Part shown: piece after piece, positions 13,700 to 14,267 of the stretch | Position numbering within the stretch: position 1 is the stretch's first letter | Layout: every line of letters starts with the position of its first letter | Source of the DNA: an uncultured Verrucomicrobiales bacterium | GTDB lineage: Bacteria > Verrucomicrobiota > Verrucomicrobiia > Verrucomicrobiales > Akkermansiaceae | NCBI GenBank assembly: GCA_937885815.1 | Contig: CALABM010000038.1 | Span: 1-14,267, forward strand | Direction: 5' to 3' | Length of the DNA stretch: 14,267 nt | The notes under the pieces: model-generated | What the model saw: the letters and a program-made list of their open reading frames with translations, nothing else | Databases searched by the model: none | Told to the model about the DNA's origin: nothing | Translations under genes and position numbers: made by a program

Positions 13700-14267
13700 A
13701 GGAGCGCGCATTCGAAGCTACCCGGGAGAATGCAAGTGAAGGTGGTATGTATGGATTTGAGTTCCCCTTATCGTAGCCTAGTACAGCGCTGTTTTCCCAA
13801 TGCTAAGATAGTCGCTGACCGTTTTCATGTGATAAAATTGGTTCTGAGCACGTTCATGGAGTTTTGCCGAGATATGCAACCGGAGATTCGTTGGAAACGA
13901 CATATTACCGGCGTACTGCGTACTCGTGCCTGCAACTTAAGCACTACTCAGAAATCAACCCTCAAAGCATTCCTCGAGGCCAACCCCATCATTGCAGCAG
14001 CATACGATTTTAGGGAAAAACTATGTAAGCTCCTTAACAACAAAAAGATAACAAAAAAACAATGTCTCTCCCTCATACGAGAACTCAAACACTGCATGGA
14101 ACAGATGCGGAACGAGGCAACCAAGCACTTTCAGGCGTTGGCAAAGACGCCAAGCAACTGGTTTGAACCCATCATCCGCATGTTCCGATTCTCAAAAAAT
14201 AATGGAATCACGGAAGGCTTCCATCGTAAGATAAAAGGAATTCAACGGCGGGGCTATGGCTACAGAA
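13700..14267 (+). pseudogene. ISL3-family transposase, C-terminal part, runs off window
   Basis: In the same frame as the IS4 part, and open to the window edge, the protein changes to ISL3-family sequence: VKVVCMDLSSPYRSLVQR (from 13736), FPNAKIVADRFHVIKL with an ISL3 catalytic-type Asp, RTRACNLSTTQK, NNGITEGFHRKIKGIQRRGY with the expected Glu, and GYR at the edge. The ISL3 N-terminal zinc finger and helix-turn-helix are absent. The junction lies between about 13690 and 13735. Either a deletion fused two neighbouring insertion sequences, or an ISL3 remnant sits directly beside the IS4 one. The end of the element is outside the window, so I cannot tell whether this half is intact to its own stop. 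Confidence 0.75.

Noticed and set aside
1..14267. tRNA, rRNA, CRISPR array, riboswitch or phage genes
   Set aside because: Reading both strands showed no cloverleaf, regularly spaced repeat array, known riboswitch core or phage structural gene.

Overview
The window looks like a stretch of chromosome from a Verrucomicrobiota bacterium, most likely Akkermansia or a close relative. The clues are a PEP-CTERM protein whose passenger carries chlamydia-like GGAI/FxxN (Pmp) repeats, a lipoprotein ending in an SHD1-like domain of the Planctomycetes/Verrucomicrobia type, a secreted GH20 hexosaminidase suited to mucin sugars, and moderately GC-rich coding sequence with almost no Shine-Dalgarno sites. 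The assignment comes from gene content only; no database was searched.

Left (1-1464, + strand): the 3' two thirds of ffh (signal recognition particle GTPase) ends at a strong hairpin. A small zinc-ribbon protein follows, with its own promoter and its own terminator. Middle left (1487-5324, - strand, read right to left): a TetR-family regulator, then a three-gene unit of glucose-6-phosphate 1-epimerase-like protein, SanA-like DUF218 membrane protein and a MenD-like thiamine-diphosphate enzyme. The promoter of that unit carries two short palindromes that could be the regulator's operators. Middle right (5351-7971, - strand): a tight run of secreted YD-like protein, 97-residue hypothetical protein, MazG nucleotide pyrophosphohydrolase and thioredoxin-fold lipoprotein.

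From 8073 to 11329 (+ strand): ispH (last step of the MEP isoprenoid pathway), a DMT/EamA permease and the GH20 hexosaminidase. ispH diverges from the 7971-7450 gene across about 100 bp. A PEP-CTERM/Pmp-repeat surface protein lies on the - strand at 11422-12966. The right end (about 13166-14267) is decayed mobile DNA: an IS4-family transposase N-terminal part with an in-frame stop, joined in frame to the C-terminal part of an ISL3-family transposase that runs off the window.

The most distinctive signal is in the promoters. At four genes (85-residue zinc ribbon, 173-residue secreted protein, ispH, PEP-CTERM protein) a sigma70-like -35/-10 pair with 17-18 bp spacing ends only 6-9 nt before the ATG, which predicts leaderless or nearly leaderless mRNAs. 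The second most interesting item is the MenD-like enzyme: it keeps the cofactor site and the catalytic Glu but has lost several MenD substrate-binding residues. I found no clear, wholly new multi-gene system, no tRNA or rRNA gene and no CRISPR array. No gap between genes exceeds about 200 bp.
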